Positions 1-10,040 of a stretch of 64,000 nt of DNA are shown here, in pieces; the first letter of the stretch is position 1, and every line of letters starts with the position of its first letter. The position numbers were made by a program, and so were the translations under genes. A model generated the notes under the pieces. That model had not been told where the DNA came from. It worked only from the letters and a program-made list of their open reading frames with translations, and searched no databases. Origin of the DNA: Thalassotalea loyana (GTDB lineage Bacteria; Pseudomonadota; Gammaproteobacteria; Enterobacterales; Alteromonadaceae); contig NZ_BSSV01000005.1 in the NCBI RefSeq assembly GCF_030161435.1, forward strand, positions 124,001 through 188,000, read 5' to 3'.

Positions 1-2
1 AT

Positions 3-281
3 ATTGCGTATTTAGTCGCAGGCTGTTTAACGGATGAGCAGCTGTTTAACCAGGATAAACAGATCATTGAACGTTATTTGGCGTATTTAGCCGAGGCGTT
101 TGTGCTAAATAACGTCACGCTTGATTTTGAGGTGGTAGCGGAAGAAATAAGAGCGTTATATTGTTTCGGTTGGGCTGATTTTTACCGATTTTTAGTGGGT
201 TGGAACCCTCAAAGTGCAAAAATCAGCCATTATATGCAAGTACAAACGGAGCACTGTTTAAACGTTTTAGAAAACAGTTAA
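3..281 (+). CDS. C-terminal part of a phosphotransferase-like protein (5' end outside window)
   Basis: An open frame runs from the left edge of the window to a TAA at 279-281, giving the last 92 residues of a larger protein. A TTG at 78 could be read as a start, but the frame stays open upstream and gives sensible protein ([15 protein letters not shown]), so this is a truncated gene end. The tail, with a [13 protein letters not shown] segment, resembles the C-terminal helices of the aminoglycoside/ecdysteroid (CHK) kinase-like phosphotransferase family, where an Asp-Leu-Ala-Tyr stretch precedes such helices. That assignment is by resemblance only; the catalytic loop lies outside the window. 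Its stop codon overlaps the stop of the convergent chemoreceptor gene. Confidence 0.6.
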   Translation: MAYLVAGCLTDEQLFNQDKQIIERYLAYLAEAFVLNNVTLDFEVVAEEIRALYCFGWADFYRFLVGWNPQSAKISHYMQVQTEHCLNVLENS

Positions 282-2218
282 CTGGTTTGCTGTAATTTGG
301 AAATACTGTCTTGAAGGTGAGTAACCACATTATCTAATTGAGCGGTTGATAGCTCTGTTTCTTGAGCCCCTTTTCTTGTGGTTTCACCGATATTGGCGAT
401 ATCTTCAACTTGGTTAGAAACTTGCTCTGTAAATTGAGTCTGTTGCGTAGCAGACTGTGATATTTGCGCGTTTAATTCATTAATCTCGGTGATCACGCCA
501 CTGATGGTCGTTAACGCCTGACCAACAACATTTACCTCCTTGATACTTGTATACATACGAGATTGGCTAAGCTCCATACTCTTTTGTGTATCCTGAGTTG
601 CTTGCTGAAGTGTCGTAATAATGGAGTGAATTTGGTTTGTTTGAACTTGCGTGCGTTGAGCAAGGCTACGAACTTCGTCAGCTACAACGGAAAAGCCTCT
701 GCCATGCTCTCCTGCTCGTGCAGCTTCAATCGCCGCATTTAATGCAAGTAAATTCGTTTGCTCGGCGATTTCGTCGATAGCTGTAGAAACTTGACCGATA
801 TTTCGGCTATCTTCAATGAGTTTATTCAGTGCTTTTTGTGATTGATCCGACTCTTGTTGCATGTCGTTCATCACACCTTCTAATTGTTGGATCAATTGCT
901 GGCTTTGTGCTGCTTGTTCATCTGCTTTTATTGCTGATTGCGAGGCGTGCTCTGCGTTTTCGTCAATATGCTTAGCAACGGATGTCATTGCTTCCATCGA
1001 CTGTGCTATCTGCTCTGTTTGGCTTTTCTGTTGCTCTACACCACTCAATGTTTCAACACTAACCTGTTTTAGCTGGCTAACAGAGGTGTTTAATGAGTTA
1101 ATGGTTTCGCTCATGTTATTTACCAATAACTCAAGACTGCTTGCCATCTGATTAGCGTCTTTGGCAATCTCTTGCATTTCATCGCGACCCTGAACTTTCA
1201 CACGAGAAGATAAATCTCCCTCCGCAACAGCGTGCAGTGTTTTTTGTAATTGAGTTAGGTTGTTAATAACAGATAAGTACATTCCCCAGAGGAGAAAAAT
1301 AGCAACAATAATAGCCAGGCTAGAAATACCTAGAACCAATGCTTTTTTATTTTTCTGTTCACTAATTCGCGCTTCCAGTGTCTCCAATAATACTGGTTGA
1401 GCTAAATAGAAAAATGCATGAATCTGATCGTTAAGTGCTTCGCTTTGTTGTTTAAGCGTATTACTCGATATTTCAATACTATCCGGGTTTAAAATCTTGT
1501 CATCAATGGTCGTTTTAAAGCGCGTTAATGAAGATTGTAACGCTTGCCATTGGTTGAGCAACTGCTCCGAGAATTGGTCGTTTGCACCAAAACTTACCTG
1601 GATACTCGCGTCGACATTGTCGATCAGTAATACCATTTTTTGATTTGCATTTGATAAACCAATGTAGGTATCTGGTGTAAAGCTACCGCTGTTAACAACT
1701 TGCTGGGCAGTAAGTAAGGTCATTAAAAACTGCTGGTGTACCTGCGGTAAGCTATGAACGAGTGTAGTGATCAGGTAACTTGAGTCAAGGTGCTGATCAA
1801 GCTCTAGGTTTTTGTCATTAGCAATACTTTGTGAGAGTTCAGAGAGTAATTCAAAAGGTGTTAGTGAGTTTTGTGTCGCGCCAAGGTTGTTGTACGTTGA
1901 TAAAATATCTTGACTACGCACCGAGGTAATTGCCGCTTTTATTGGCTCCTTAGCTAATTGTGATGTATGAGAGGTAGCCATTACCACTGCTTGGCTTGCT
2001 GTTTGTTTCTCTTGCTCAACAATTGCTAAGGCTCTCGCACCTTGCGTTTCAACTTCGATAAAATCTGTCGTTTTGTTGAGCTCCAGTAACAAAGTGAACA
2101 GGCTCAGACATAACGGGACAATAAAAATAATGCTGATAATGATGAATTTTGTCGAGTAACGAAACTGCGCCATAACGCTTTGTGCTATATGTTTTGGGGT
2201 CATTGTCGTGCTACTCAT
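278..2218 (-). CDS. Methyl-accepting chemotaxis protein
   Basis: A 646-residue transmembrane chemoreceptor that passes periplasmic ligand signals to CheA/CheW. The first membrane helix is at about 25-46. A largely helical periplasmic sensor of about 245 residues follows, then a second helix near 294-316, a HAMP domain to about 370 and the cytoplasmic signalling coiled coil. The hairpin tip, with the hallmark [19 protein letters not shown] and a following [13 protein letters not shown], lies near 480-515. No CheR/CheB-tethering pentapeptide is seen at the C-terminus (SISKLQQTS). The gene is monocistronic with no che genes nearby. Ligand unknown. The family assignment is secure. Confidence 0.97.
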   Translation of the reverse strand: MSSTTMTPKHIAQSVMAQFRYSTKFIIISIIFIVPLCLSLFTLLLELNKTTDFIEVETQGARALAIVEQEKQTASQAVVMATSHTSQLAKEPIKAAITSVRSQDILSTYNNLGATQNSLTPFELLSELSQSIANDKNLELDQHLDSSYLITTLVHSLPQVHQQFLMTLLTAQQVVNSGSFTPDTYIGLSNANQKMVLLIDNVDASIQVSFGANDQFSEQLLNQWQALQSSLTRFKTTIDDKILNPDSIEISSNTLKQQSEALNDQIHAFFYLAQPVLLETLEARISEQKNKKALVLGISSLAIIVAIFLLWGMYLSVINNLTQLQKTLHAVAEGDLSSRVKVQGRDEMQEIAKDANQMASSLELLVNNMSETINSLNTSVSQLKQVSVETLSGVEQQKSQTEQIAQSMEAMTSVAKHIDENAEHASQSAIKADEQAAQSQQLIQQLEGVMNDMQQESDQSQKALNKLIEDSRNIGQVSTAIDEIAEQTNLLALNAAIEAARAGEHGRGFSVVADEVRSLAQRTQVQTNQIHSIITTLQQATQDTQKSMELSQSRMYTSIKEVNVVGQALTTISGVITEINELNAQISQSATQQTQFTEQVSNQVEDIANIGETTRKGAQETELSTAQLDNVVTHLQDSISKLQQTS

Positions 2219-2245
2219 AATTCCTCTTTTTATTTAAGCGTTTTT

Positions 2246-3280
2246 TTATTCCTCCTGTGATAGACCTTCCTCTCTTGAGTTATCTTTCACAGGCGTCGCT
2301 GTTTTTTCATCCACATAAGCGCGTATTTGATCAGGGAAGTCTGTGAATATGCCATCTATCTCTAAATCAATAAAGAGCTTTTTGAGCAATATTTGAGCAG
2401 GCATATCATCGGGAAGTGAATCAAAACGAAAGGTATATGGGTGCACCATTAATCCAGCGTCTTTTGCTTGATGAGCAAAAAGCGTAGGCTTGCCAGTATT
2501 TATATCAATTAATTGAGGAATCCAAGGGCCAATGCCTTGAGCTACCTTTGATATTTCATTTAATCCGCTCGTTGTTTTCAACACGTCATAATTGGTCGTC
2601 GACTCTTGCCAGCTATTCTCCCCTATGAGTTGTATTAATTTTACCTGTGCACCAAGCGCATTTCTTAATCGTTTGGTTTCATTAAAATCAAAGCACTGTA
2701 GGAAAATTGGCTTATCATAATCGTCCAGTTGATACTTACGAAGAATCGTTAATACTACGTTTGAAATATCTGCACCTTGTTGTTTGTGCCAAGCGGGGGC
2801 TTTTATCTCGGGATAAAGTCCAATGTTTCGTTTTAATTGCCTATTTAATTGCTCAATGAGCTCTATTTGTTCTTCAAACGTGGCGATTTTATAGTTGGCG
2901 TTTCCTCGATACCTATTTGGGTATACTTGTTTACCATCAAGGTTTTTGCGTTCGTGAACGCGCAACCGTTTTAATTCTTTGAGTGTAAAGTCAATTGCAT
3001 AATATCGACCATCGTCGCGCTTTCTGTTGGGAAAGAGTTCGGCGACATTGGTCGTAGTGTCAATATGAATGTCATGCAAAACCACAGGTATATGGTCTTT
3101 AGTCAATACCAAGTCTTGTTCTATGTAGTCAGCTCCTTGCGCCGCTGCAAGTACTACCGCCGGCAGGGTATGTTCAGGTAAATAAGCTGATGCGCCACGG
3201 TGAGCAATCACGATAGGCTTACCAATGGCAGAAATGCTCACTATCGAACACAAGAAAATTAACACAAATCGTTTCATCAA
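2246..3280 (-). CDS. glpQ: Periplasmic glycerophosphodiester phosphodiesterase
   Basis: Hydrolyses glycerophosphodiesters to glycerol-3-phosphate plus an alcohol. The 344-residue product begins with a signal peptide (about 1-20), so it acts in the periplasm. The GDPD barrel starts with the catalytic HRGAS at 27-31 and PEHT at 35-38, followed by EQDLVLTKDHIPVVLHD with the metal-binding Glu and Asp and the second catalytic His. The length and the long insertion with the VHERKNLDG segment match the periplasmic GlpQ type rather than the shorter cytosolic UgpQ. It sits 27 bp upstream of the chemoreceptor on the same strand. No glpT is seen nearby. Confidence 0.93.
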   Translation of the reverse strand: MMKRFVLIFLCSIVSISAIGKPIVIAHRGASAYLPEHTLPAVVLAAAQGADYIEQDLVLTKDHIPVVLHDIHIDTTTNVAELFPNRKRDDGRYYAIDFTLKELKRLRVHERKNLDGKQVYPNRYRGNANYKIATFEEQIELIEQLNRQLKRNIGLYPEIKAPAWHKQQGADISNVVLTILRKYQLDDYDKPIFLQCFDFNETKRLRNALGAQVKLIQLIGENSWQESTTNYDVLKTTSGLNEISKVAQGIGPWIPQLIDINTGKPTLFAHQAKDAGLMVHPYTFRFDSLPDDMPAQILLKKLFIDLEIDGIFTDFPDQIRAYVDEKTATPVKDNSREEGLSQEE

Positions 3281-3482
3281 TGGCTCCTCACTCCTTTTGC
3301 TCGGTTGATATTATCTTATCGATATTGCAGTAATATGATGTCAATTACGAGAATGTGAAATATTGGTATTTGTTCGAAACGCTTCCTACGACACAAAGTC
3401 TCAACCCTTTTCTTTACAGAGTCAAAATACTCGACTACTTTTTGAAAAAAGGAATTTTTAACCCTCGTTAAGGAATAACGAT

Positions 3483-4253
3483 ATGAAACTAGCAAGAATG
3501 CTTAGTGGCACGGTTGCCGCTTGCCTTTTATTTCACCCCTATGTTAATGCTGACATTATTTTTGTTGAAGACTTTGAAGATAGCGATATTACCTATCTGA
3601 GCGATTCAACTGACGCGTTGTCTGATGTGAGTAACAAAGACTATTTTGGCCGTTTATCGACTGGTCAGTTACCACCGACGGTTTATTATCAAAACTATCA
3701 AGGAACCGGATTCTATGGTGTCCAAGACACCGATAGTGCTCAACCGCTTGCCGTTGATGACGTAGTGTTAACTTGGCAGAACATCGATATTAGTCAGTGG
3801 CAAAATTTATCATTGTCTTGGTTTATCGCAGAAGCTGATGCCGGTGATGGCAACGAAGACTTGGACGCGAATACTGAGTTCTTAATCGACACGCAAATAA
3901 ACAAGTCTGGCTATAACCCGTTATTTTCTGTCCGCTCGGCTGGCGGTACAAATAACCAAGCCCGTGTTGATACCAATTTCGATGGTATTGGGGACGGAGC
4001 AACCATTTCTAATGCGTTTACCCAATATACACGCGAACTGCTGCTAGGTAGTGTTTTAGATATTCAAGTAACGTTTGCTAATTTTGATGCCGGCGATGAA
4101 GACTTTGCTTTTGATCAACTGATGTTAACGGGTGAAAGAAAAGCCATTAATACAGTACCTGAACCAGCAAGTCTGGTCATGATGCTGATTGCGCTGCTAC
4201 TCTTGTTTTGTAAAGATATAATCATTCGACAGCGCTTTTTTCGACTGAATTGA
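3483..4253 (+). CDS. PEP-CTERM sorting domain protein, secreted
   Basis: A 256-residue exported protein of unknown function. It has an N-terminal signal peptide (cleavage near ...YVNA-DIIF, about residue 23), an acidic, Asp-rich beta-type middle region resembling secreted lectin-like modules, and a C-terminal PEP-CTERM signal: VPEPAS at 225-230, a hydrophobic helix and a basic end (RQRFFRLN). In this system an exosortase is thought to recognise and cleave the tail during export to the surface. No exosortase or exopolysaccharide genes lie in the window, so the sorting enzyme must be elsewhere. The tail is longer than the usual one and contains a Cys after the helix (LLLFCKD). The gene stands alone. 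Confidence 0.85.
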   Translation: MKLARMLSGTVAACLLFHPYVNADIIFVEDFEDSDITYLSDSTDALSDVSNKDYFGRLSTGQLPPTVYYQNYQGTGFYGVQDTDSAQPLAVDDVVLTWQNIDISQWQNLSLSWFIAEADAGDGNEDLDANTEFLIDTQINKSGYNPLFSVRSAGGTNNQARVDTNFDGIGDGATISNAFTQYTRELLLGSVLDIQVTFANFDAGDEDFAFDQLMLTGERKAINTVPEPASLVMMLIALLLLFCKDIIIRQRFFRLN

Positions 4254-4280
4254 TTGTAATGAGAGCGTTGCTCGCGAAAT

Positions 4281-4317
4281 CACAAGATAATATGTTTTTA
4301 CATCATATTATCTTGTG
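4281..4317. repeat. Perfect 14-bp inverted repeat, hairpin
   Basis: CACAAGATAATATG at 4281-4294 is repeated in exact inverted form at 4304-4317, with a 9-base loop. The stem is AT-rich and not followed by a T-run, so it is a weak candidate for an intrinsic terminator of the PEP-CTERM gene, whose stop is 28 bp upstream. It could instead be a protein-binding site for the downstream alcohol dehydrogenase gene, which starts 217 bp further on. The rest of 4254-4533 shows no gene. Confidence 0.6.
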
Positions 4318-4533
4318 ATAATTACCAACTACGCATTGTCTTATTGTTTTTTCACAAGCTTAAATCTGTCATCGGAAAATAATCCGCCAACTTATAATCT
4401 TCACATGCCAAATAGGAATTTTTAAAGCAAATAGGTTAAAAATTAAGGTATAAAGAGTGAAGTAAAACAATTTTCTGCCGCATTAAATAATAAAAATAAA
4501 CGATAAAAGGCAGTAGCAGGTTGAGGAAATAAA

Positions 4534-6138
4534 ATGTCAAATACCTATGACTTTATTATTGTTGGGGGCGGTTCTGCAGGTTGCGTACTTGCTGGTCGAT
4601 TATCTGAGAATCCAGATGTTAGCGTTTGTCTTCTTGAAGCCGGTGGACCAGATAAAAGCCCGCTCATTCACGCACCGTTGGGCGTGGCGGCAATGCTACC
4701 AACAAAAATCAATAATTGGGCGTTTGAAACTGTTCCGCAGCCGGGGCTGAATGGCCGTAAAGGGTACCAACCAAGAGGCAAAACCTTAGGTGGCAGTTCT
4801 TCAACAAATGCCATGCTCTATGTTCGAGGTGCTCAATTTGATTACAACCAGTGGGAAGAGCTAGGTAATCCGGGTTGGAGTTACGATGACGTATTACCGT
4901 ACTTCAAAAAAGCGGAGTGTAACGAGCGTATCAGTGATTATTATCACGGAAATGATGGCCCTTTGCAGGTCACGGATGCAACTGACGCAAGTGATGTAAA
5001 CGAATTATTCCTACAAGCATGTGAAGCGCAAGGATTACCTCGCAATGATGACTATAACGGAGCAACGCAAGATGGGTGTTTCATGTACCAACGCACCGTC
5101 AAAGGTGGAGAGCGTTGGAGTGCCGCAAAAGCCTATTTAACACCGCATTTGAATCGCCCTAACCTAACGGTTATCACCCATGCTTTGACTGAGAAAGTGC
5201 TTACTGAAGGAAACGTAGCGACTGGCGTTCGCTTCAACGTAAAGGGCAAAGTACAAGAGATTTACGCGCATAAAGAGGTCTTATTAAGTGCTGGTGCTTT
5301 TGGTTCACCTCAGATCATGATGCTGTCTGGAATCGGACCGCGGGCTCATCTAGAAGAGCATAATATTCCCGTCATCAAAGACTTACCCGGAGTAGGGCAA
5401 AATCTGCAGGATCACATTGATTATATTCAAACCTACAAAGTAAGTTCATCTGAAGATACCTTTGGATTCAGCCTTTCTTGTGGTCTCAAAATGACGAAAG
5501 AGATCTTTAAATGGAAAAAAACGCGAACGGGTAAAGTGACCAGCACCATTGCCGAATCAGGCGCCTTCTATAAAACCAAACCCGATGTACCAAGTGCGGA
5601 TGTTCAGCTAATTTTAGTCGCGGGGATTGTAGATGATCATGCAAGAAGTATTAACTTAGGACATGGTATTAGCTGCCATATCACACTGCTTCGCCCTGAG
5701 TCGAAGGGAGAAGTTAAGTTACGTTCTGCTAATCCAGCAGAATCTTTGGATATCGATCCTAAGTTTTTTAATAAATCAGAAGATATGGACGTACTGATTG
5801 AAGGTGCTCAAAGGATGCAGAAAATTCTGGAATCTGAGCCATTAGCATCAATTAACAAAGCGATGCTTTACCCCGTCGCTCAAGGTGATCGAGTGGCAAT
5901 GGAGCAAGACATTCGTAACCGAGCTGATACCCAATACCACCCTGTTGGTACATGTAAAATGGGGACATCAGACGATAAGCTTTCGGTTGTTGATGCTAGT
6001 CTTAAGGTCTACGGTGTTGAAAAACTGCGCGTTGTTGACGCGTCGATTATGCCAACACTTGTTAGCGGTAATACCAATGCGCCAACCATTATGATTGGTG
6101 AAAAAGCCGCAGATATGATCAAACGGGATTATCAGTAA
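4534..6138 (+). CDS. GMC-family FAD-dependent alcohol dehydrogenase (AlkJ/BetA-like)
   Basis: A 534-residue glucose-methanol-choline oxidoreductase that probably oxidises a primary alcohol to an aldehyde with FAD. The dinucleotide-binding motif VGGGSAGC starts the protein (G11-G16). GMC signature 1 ([18 protein letters not shown]) and signature 2 ([13 protein letters not shown]) are present. The C-terminal active-site pair is His469 ([10 protein letters not shown]) and Asn513 (SGNTNAPT). The length suits choline dehydrogenase and the alkanol dehydrogenase AlkJ. Genes downstream for an aldehyde dehydrogenase and an acyl-CoA ligase favour an alkanol over choline, and no betaine genes are present. 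RBS GAGGAAA precedes the ATG. The exact substrate is inference. Confidence 0.88.
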   Translation: MSNTYDFIIVGGGSAGCVLAGRLSENPDVSVCLLEAGGPDKSPLIHAPLGVAAMLPTKINNWAFETVPQPGLNGRKGYQPRGKTLGGSSSTNAMLYVRGAQFDYNQWEELGNPGWSYDDVLPYFKKAECNERISDYYHGNDGPLQVTDATDASDVNELFLQACEAQGLPRNDDYNGATQDGCFMYQRTVKGGERWSAAKAYLTPHLNRPNLTVITHALTEKVLTEGNVATGVRFNVKGKVQEIYAHKEVLLSAGAFGSPQIMMLSGIGPRAHLEEHNIPVIKDLPGVGQNLQDHIDYIQTYKVSSSEDTFGFSLSCGLKMTKEIFKWKKTRTGKVTSTIAESGAFYKTKPDVPSADVQLILVAGIVDDHARSINLGHGISCHITLLRPESKGEVKLRSANPAESLDIDPKFFNKSEDMDVLIEGAQRMQKILESEPLASINKAMLYPVAQGDRVAMEQDIRNRADTQYHPVGTCKMGTSDDKLSVVDASLKVYGVEKLRVVDASIMPTLVSGNTNAPTIMIGEKAADMIKRDYQ

Positions 6139-6176
6139 TCGCGAAGTTATCGCTTACATAGATTAAAAAGCTGTTT

Positions 6177-7100
6177 TTAAGCAACTATCGTTTGGTTACG
6201 GCCTTGAGATTTTGCTCTGTATAGGCTGGTGTCAGCTAGATGCATCATTTCATCAAATGTTTTGAATTCTGAGCTGCAGCCTGTCACACCTATTGAGGTC
6301 GTAACTTTTAATTGCTGAGACTCAAACAGTATTGTTAATTTTACTATTGTTGTTCTGATTCGTTCAGATATTAACTGTGCTTCATTGCTGTTAGTAGCAG
6401 GCAGAAGTAAAGCGAATTCTTCTCCCCCTATTCGTGCAAATGTATCGTATTCTCTAAGTAGTGGCACTATCGCATTTGAAAAAGCTTTCAAAACCATGTC
6501 GCCTGCAGCGTGTCCATAATTATCATTGATATCTTTAAAGTGATCTAAATCAAGAATCAATACCGAAAGCGCTTGATTTAAGCGCCGACTACGGTTGAAT
6601 TCAGCATGACCTTTTTTATAAAAGTATCGTCGATTGTAAACCTCAGTTAGGTGATCTCTGTCAACAATCTTTGTGAGCTTATCTGACATTGTCTGTAATG
6701 CGGTTTCGTTGGCCTTTTTCTCTGTGATATCGGTAAAATGAACGTACAAATAATCTTGGTCAACGACTTGCTCTGTCACCAAGTACCATTTCCCGCCTTG
6801 TGTATCAGTTTCGAAAGATCTGAAGTCACTGCTTCGTCGCTTTGCCTGTGCATAGGACATCCAGTTATCAAATGAGGAAGATTCTATATTCAAGCCAGTA
6901 TTGCCGTTAAAACATCGCAAACATAATTGACGGAAAGACTCGCCCAGTGCTTTAGATGCAGAAACACCAAATAATTCGCCCATAGCGTCATTACAAAAGA
7001 TTAATTTATCATTTTTGTCGAAGATCCCAACGCCGTCCTTTGTTAACAACAAAGACTTAGCGAGTAATTGGAGCGTATGGTTGGAAGCAGATTCTATCAT
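6177..7100 (-). CDS. PAS-GGDEF diguanylate cyclase
   Basis: Makes cyclic di-GMP from two GTP. The 307-residue soluble protein has a PAS-like sensor at about 10-130 ending in a typical DITEKKANE linker, then a GGDEF domain from about 140. The active site is GGEEF at 225-229, a catalytically competent variant. A product-inhibition I-site RxxD (REYD, 216-219) sits exactly five residues before it. No membrane segment is visible, so it should be cytosolic. It lies on the opposite strand between the alcohol dehydrogenase gene and the AraC-type regulator gene, sharing the 299-bp upstream region 7101-7399 with the latter. Confidence 0.93.
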   Translation of the reverse strand: MIESASNHTLQLLAKSLLLTKDGVGIFDKNDKLIFCNDAMGELFGVSASKALGESFRQLCLRCFNGNTGLNIESSSFDNWMSYAQAKRRSSDFRSFETDTQGGKWYLVTEQVVDQDYLYVHFTDITEKKANETALQTMSDKLTKIVDRDHLTEVYNRRYFYKKGHAEFNRSRRLNQALSVLILDLDHFKDINDNYGHAAGDMVLKAFSNAIVPLLREYDTFARIGGEEFALLLPATNSNEAQLISERIRTTIVKLTILFESQQLKVTTSIGVTGCSSEFKTFDEMMHLADTSLYRAKSQGRNQTIVA

Positions 7101-7399
7101 TATTATCCCTCACTGTTTCGTTTGGATATTTATTCTTTGTGATAGCTAAGCGTGCCGCGTGTAGTTGCTTACCGGTTAACTGTGCGAAGCAGTTCTTCCA
7201 TGCAAACTAGAGACATTGTTCGGCAAACTTATTTTTTGATTATATGACAAAACCTTACAAGCGCTACTTTTTTATTAGTGATAATAATTTCGGTTGAGAT
7301 ATCGTCTGTAAAATTGGTCGCGATACGAGCCAAATGATTGTCATCTCACGTAAAACGCGCTAATTTGTAAACATCTTTTTTAATAATTTTAACACGGTT

Positions 7400-8446
7400 A
7401 TGAGCAGTTATTTTTCGGTATTGAGTGGTTGGATGATACCTGTAACAAGAGCACTTGATGCTTGGGAAATTGAGCTCAATGACGTACTCAAAGAATGTGA
7501 TGTAAAGCCAGATGACTTCAAAGATCAAGAATCTAGATTATCGGCTGAAAAAACCGCATTGCTTATTGATTATTGTAATCGTCGCAAAGGCCGCAAAGAC
7601 TTTTCTATTGCAATTGCGAAAGCATTTCATCCGGGGATGTTTCATGCGTTAGGCTACGCAATGATGTCATCAGATACACTAAAAGATGCGTTTTCTCGAA
7701 TAGCGAGATATAAACGAGTTGTGTCAAATACTTGCACGTTGAACGTTGAAACTATTGGCAGTCATGTACACTTTGTTATGGACGTAAAGTGCTATGAAGA
7801 TTCAATGCGTCCGGTATTGACAAGAGACTGTATATTGAGTTTTTTAGGCACAATAACCCAATTCACAAGAGAATCATTGAAAACCGATTATAGTCCAATA
7901 AAGGTACATTTAAATTGGCCAAAGCCACATTATGATACAAGTTTTTTAAACGAGTACTTTAACTGTGAGATTATTTTCGATAGCGATGAAATTAGCCTAG
8001 TTTTTGATGAAGAAACCCTTAATAAACATCTTGCTGGTGGTAACCCTTTATTGACCCAAAGTCATGAGAAACTATTGGATGATTATTTGTCGCGTTTGGA
8101 TAAGAGTGATGTTGAGCAGTTAGTAAAAAATTGCATTCATGAAATGTTACCACTGGGAACGCCATCCCAAACAGAAATAGCGTCTCAACTGGGCATGAGC
8201 TTGCGAAACTTGCAACGAAGGCTTCAAGAGCGGAAGACAAACTTTCGAGATATCCTCGAAAATACCCGGAAAAAGCTCGCGCTAGAGTACATTCTTCAAA
8301 GCCACCTCTCCTACAGTGAAATAGGCTACCTTGTTGGTTTTTCTAACATTGGCAACTTTAATCGTGCATTTAAACGTTGGACAGGAGTCACGCCTGGGGC
8401 CTATCGAAAGCAGCAGCAAAGTTTTGTGATGGAAAGTACCAAATGA
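7400..8446 (+). CDS. AraC-family transcriptional regulator
   Basis: A 348-residue regulator. The N-terminal two thirds resemble the arabinose-binding-like (OruR/ArgR-type) sensor domain of this family. The C-terminal ~95 residues are a two-helix-turn-helix AraC DNA-binding domain: IASQLGMSLRNLQRRLQE for the first motif and YSEIGYLVGFSNIGNFNRAFKRWTGVTPGAYR for the second (written here as one family signature). It precedes the aldehyde dehydrogenase and acyl-CoA ligase genes on the same strand and is the obvious candidate to control them and the alcohol dehydrogenase. The effector is unknown; fatty alcohols or acids would fit the neighbours. Confidence 0.9.
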   Translation: MSSYFSVLSGWMIPVTRALDAWEIELNDVLKECDVKPDDFKDQESRLSAEKTALLIDYCNRRKGRKDFSIAIAKAFHPGMFHALGYAMMSSDTLKDAFSRIARYKRVVSNTCTLNVETIGSHVHFVMDVKCYEDSMRPVLTRDCILSFLGTITQFTRESLKTDYSPIKVHLNWPKPHYDTSFLNEYFNCEIIFDSDEISLVFDEETLNKHLAGGNPLLTQSHEKLLDDYLSRLDKSDVEQLVKNCIHEMLPLGTPSQTEIASQLGMSLRNLQRRLQERKTNFRDILENTRKKLALEYILQSHLSYSEIGYLVGFSNIGNFNRAFKRWTGVTPGAYRKQQQSFVMESTK

Positions 8447-8606
8447 AACGTACTTGTCGGTTGTTAGATGATTAGTGTTTGGCGCAGTTAACCAATTATT
8501 TTGCACTGCAATTGATGAATAATCGTAGAGATAATGAAATTATGAGCTCAGAGGCTGATTGGGTATATCTCAATGTGTTTGCATAGAGCCGATAGAGGGG
8601 AAATTG

Positions 8607-10022
8607 ATGGAAAACAACCAAGACTTACAAAGGTTAGATCATATATTGGATCAACAAAAGGTCGCCTTTAATGCTAAGCCTTACTTGTCTTATCAGGAGC
8701 GTATTTCTGATCTAGATACGTTAAAAGCACTTGTACTGGATAATCAAACTGCGTTGATTGAAGCGATGAAAGAAGACTTTGGTCACCGCTCAGTAGATGA
8801 TTCTAGAATTGGTGATATTTTGACGACGGTTGCAGGTATTCATTACGCTAAAAAACAATTAAAAAAGTGGATGAAGCCACAAAGACGTCACGTTGGTATT
8901 TTGTTTCAGCCAGCTAGTGCGCGTGTAGAATATCAGCCCCTTGGTGTTATTGGCATCATGGTGCCATGGAACTACCCTATTTTTCTTGCTTTAGGTCCGC
9001 TGACTACGGCACTGGCCGCAGGCAATCGTGCAATGGTTAAAATGTCTGAATTTACGCCTAAAACTACCCAAGTATTGGCGCAATTAGTCGGTAAATATTT
9101 TAGCGAAGATAAAGTGGCTATCATCGATGGTGATGCAAGTGTTGCAGCCAAATTTTCTTCCATGAACTTTGATCATTTGTTTTTCACCGGGTCCACAAAT
9201 GTAGGCAAATTAGTCATGAGAGCTGCCGCAGACAATTTAGTGCCTGTGACATTAGAGTTAGGTGGAAAGTCTCCAGCTATTTTTGGCCCTGATATCTCAA
9301 TAAAAACAGCTGTTTCGAGGTTAATGCTTGGAAAAACGCTTAATTCAGGCCAAACCTGTGTTGCACCCGATTATATTTTCGTACCTCGAGGTAAAAGCAA
9401 AGAGGTGGTGAATGAGTTGCAACGCCTGTTTAACAAAATGTTCCCAAACGTCGATAACAATGATGATTATACGAGTATTGTTAACGACGGTCAGTTTAAT
9501 CGCTTACAGGGGCTAGTTGATGACGCGAAGCAAAAAGGTGCCGTGATCACTGAATTAGGGAAAAACTCCAATTGCAATAAAACGCGTCAAATGCCATTAA
9601 CGGCTCTTGAAAATGTAAATGATGACATGACGGTGATGCAACAGGAGATCTTTGGGCCACTATTACCAATAATTGAGTACGATGAAGTTGATGACGCAAT
9701 AGCATACATTCAACGCAATGAGCGACCCCTAGCACTTTATATTTATAGTTTTGATAAGTCTGTACAACGTCATATTTTAGCAAACACGCATTCAGGTGGT
9801 GTGTGTATTAATGAGGCAGCATTTCATGTGGCCGTTGAGGATCTGCCATTTGGCGGCGTTGGTCATTCAGGTATGGGGAATTATCATGGTGTTGAGGGTT
9901 TCAAAACCTTTTCTCATGCTAAAGCTATTTTGTCGCGTGGAAAAATTAGCTTAACAAGCTTGTTATTTCCTCCATACGGAACGTCACTACATAAAATGGT
10001 TTATAAACTCTTTATCAAATAA
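8607..10022 (+). CDS. Aldehyde dehydrogenase, coniferyl/fatty aldehyde type
   Basis: NAD(P)-dependent oxidation of an aldehyde to an acid. The ATG at 8607 is preferred over an in-frame ATG at 8559 because AGGGG lies seven bases before it and the 16 extra residues look non-native; this gives 471 residues. General base Glu217 (LELGGKSPAIFG) and nucleophile Cys251 (SGQTCVAPDY) are in place with the usual spacing. The protein resembles the CalB/coniferyl aldehyde dehydrogenase branch and has a hydrophobic C-terminal tail (SLLFPPYGTSLHKMVYKLF) as in fatty aldehyde dehydrogenases. It is followed 18 bp later by the acyl-CoA ligase gene, suggesting one transcript and an aliphatic substrate. Confidence 0.92.
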   Translation: MENNQDLQRLDHILDQQKVAFNAKPYLSYQERISDLDTLKALVLDNQTALIEAMKEDFGHRSVDDSRIGDILTTVAGIHYAKKQLKKWMKPQRRHVGILFQPASARVEYQPLGVIGIMVPWNYPIFLALGPLTTALAAGNRAMVKMSEFTPKTTQVLAQLVGKYFSEDKVAIIDGDASVAAKFSSMNFDHLFFTGSTNVGKLVMRAAADNLVPVTLELGGKSPAIFGPDISIKTAVSRLMLGKTLNSGQTCVAPDYIFVPRGKSKEVVNELQRLFNKMFPNVDNNDDYTSIVNDGQFNRLQGLVDDAKQKGAVITELGKNSNCNKTRQMPLTALENVNDDMTVMQQEIFGPLLPIIEYDEVDDAIAYIQRNERPLALYIYSFDKSVQRHILANTHSGGVCINEAAFHVAVEDLPFGGVGHSGMGNYHGVEGFKTFSHAKAILSRGKISLTSLLFPPYGTSLHKMVYKLFIK

Positions 10023-10040
10023 GCAGACAGGATAATAATC

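Noticed and set aside
7346-7528. Small minus-strand frame over the AraC gene start
   Set aside because: Overlaps the start of a clear AraC-family gene and encodes no recognisable or well-composed protein.
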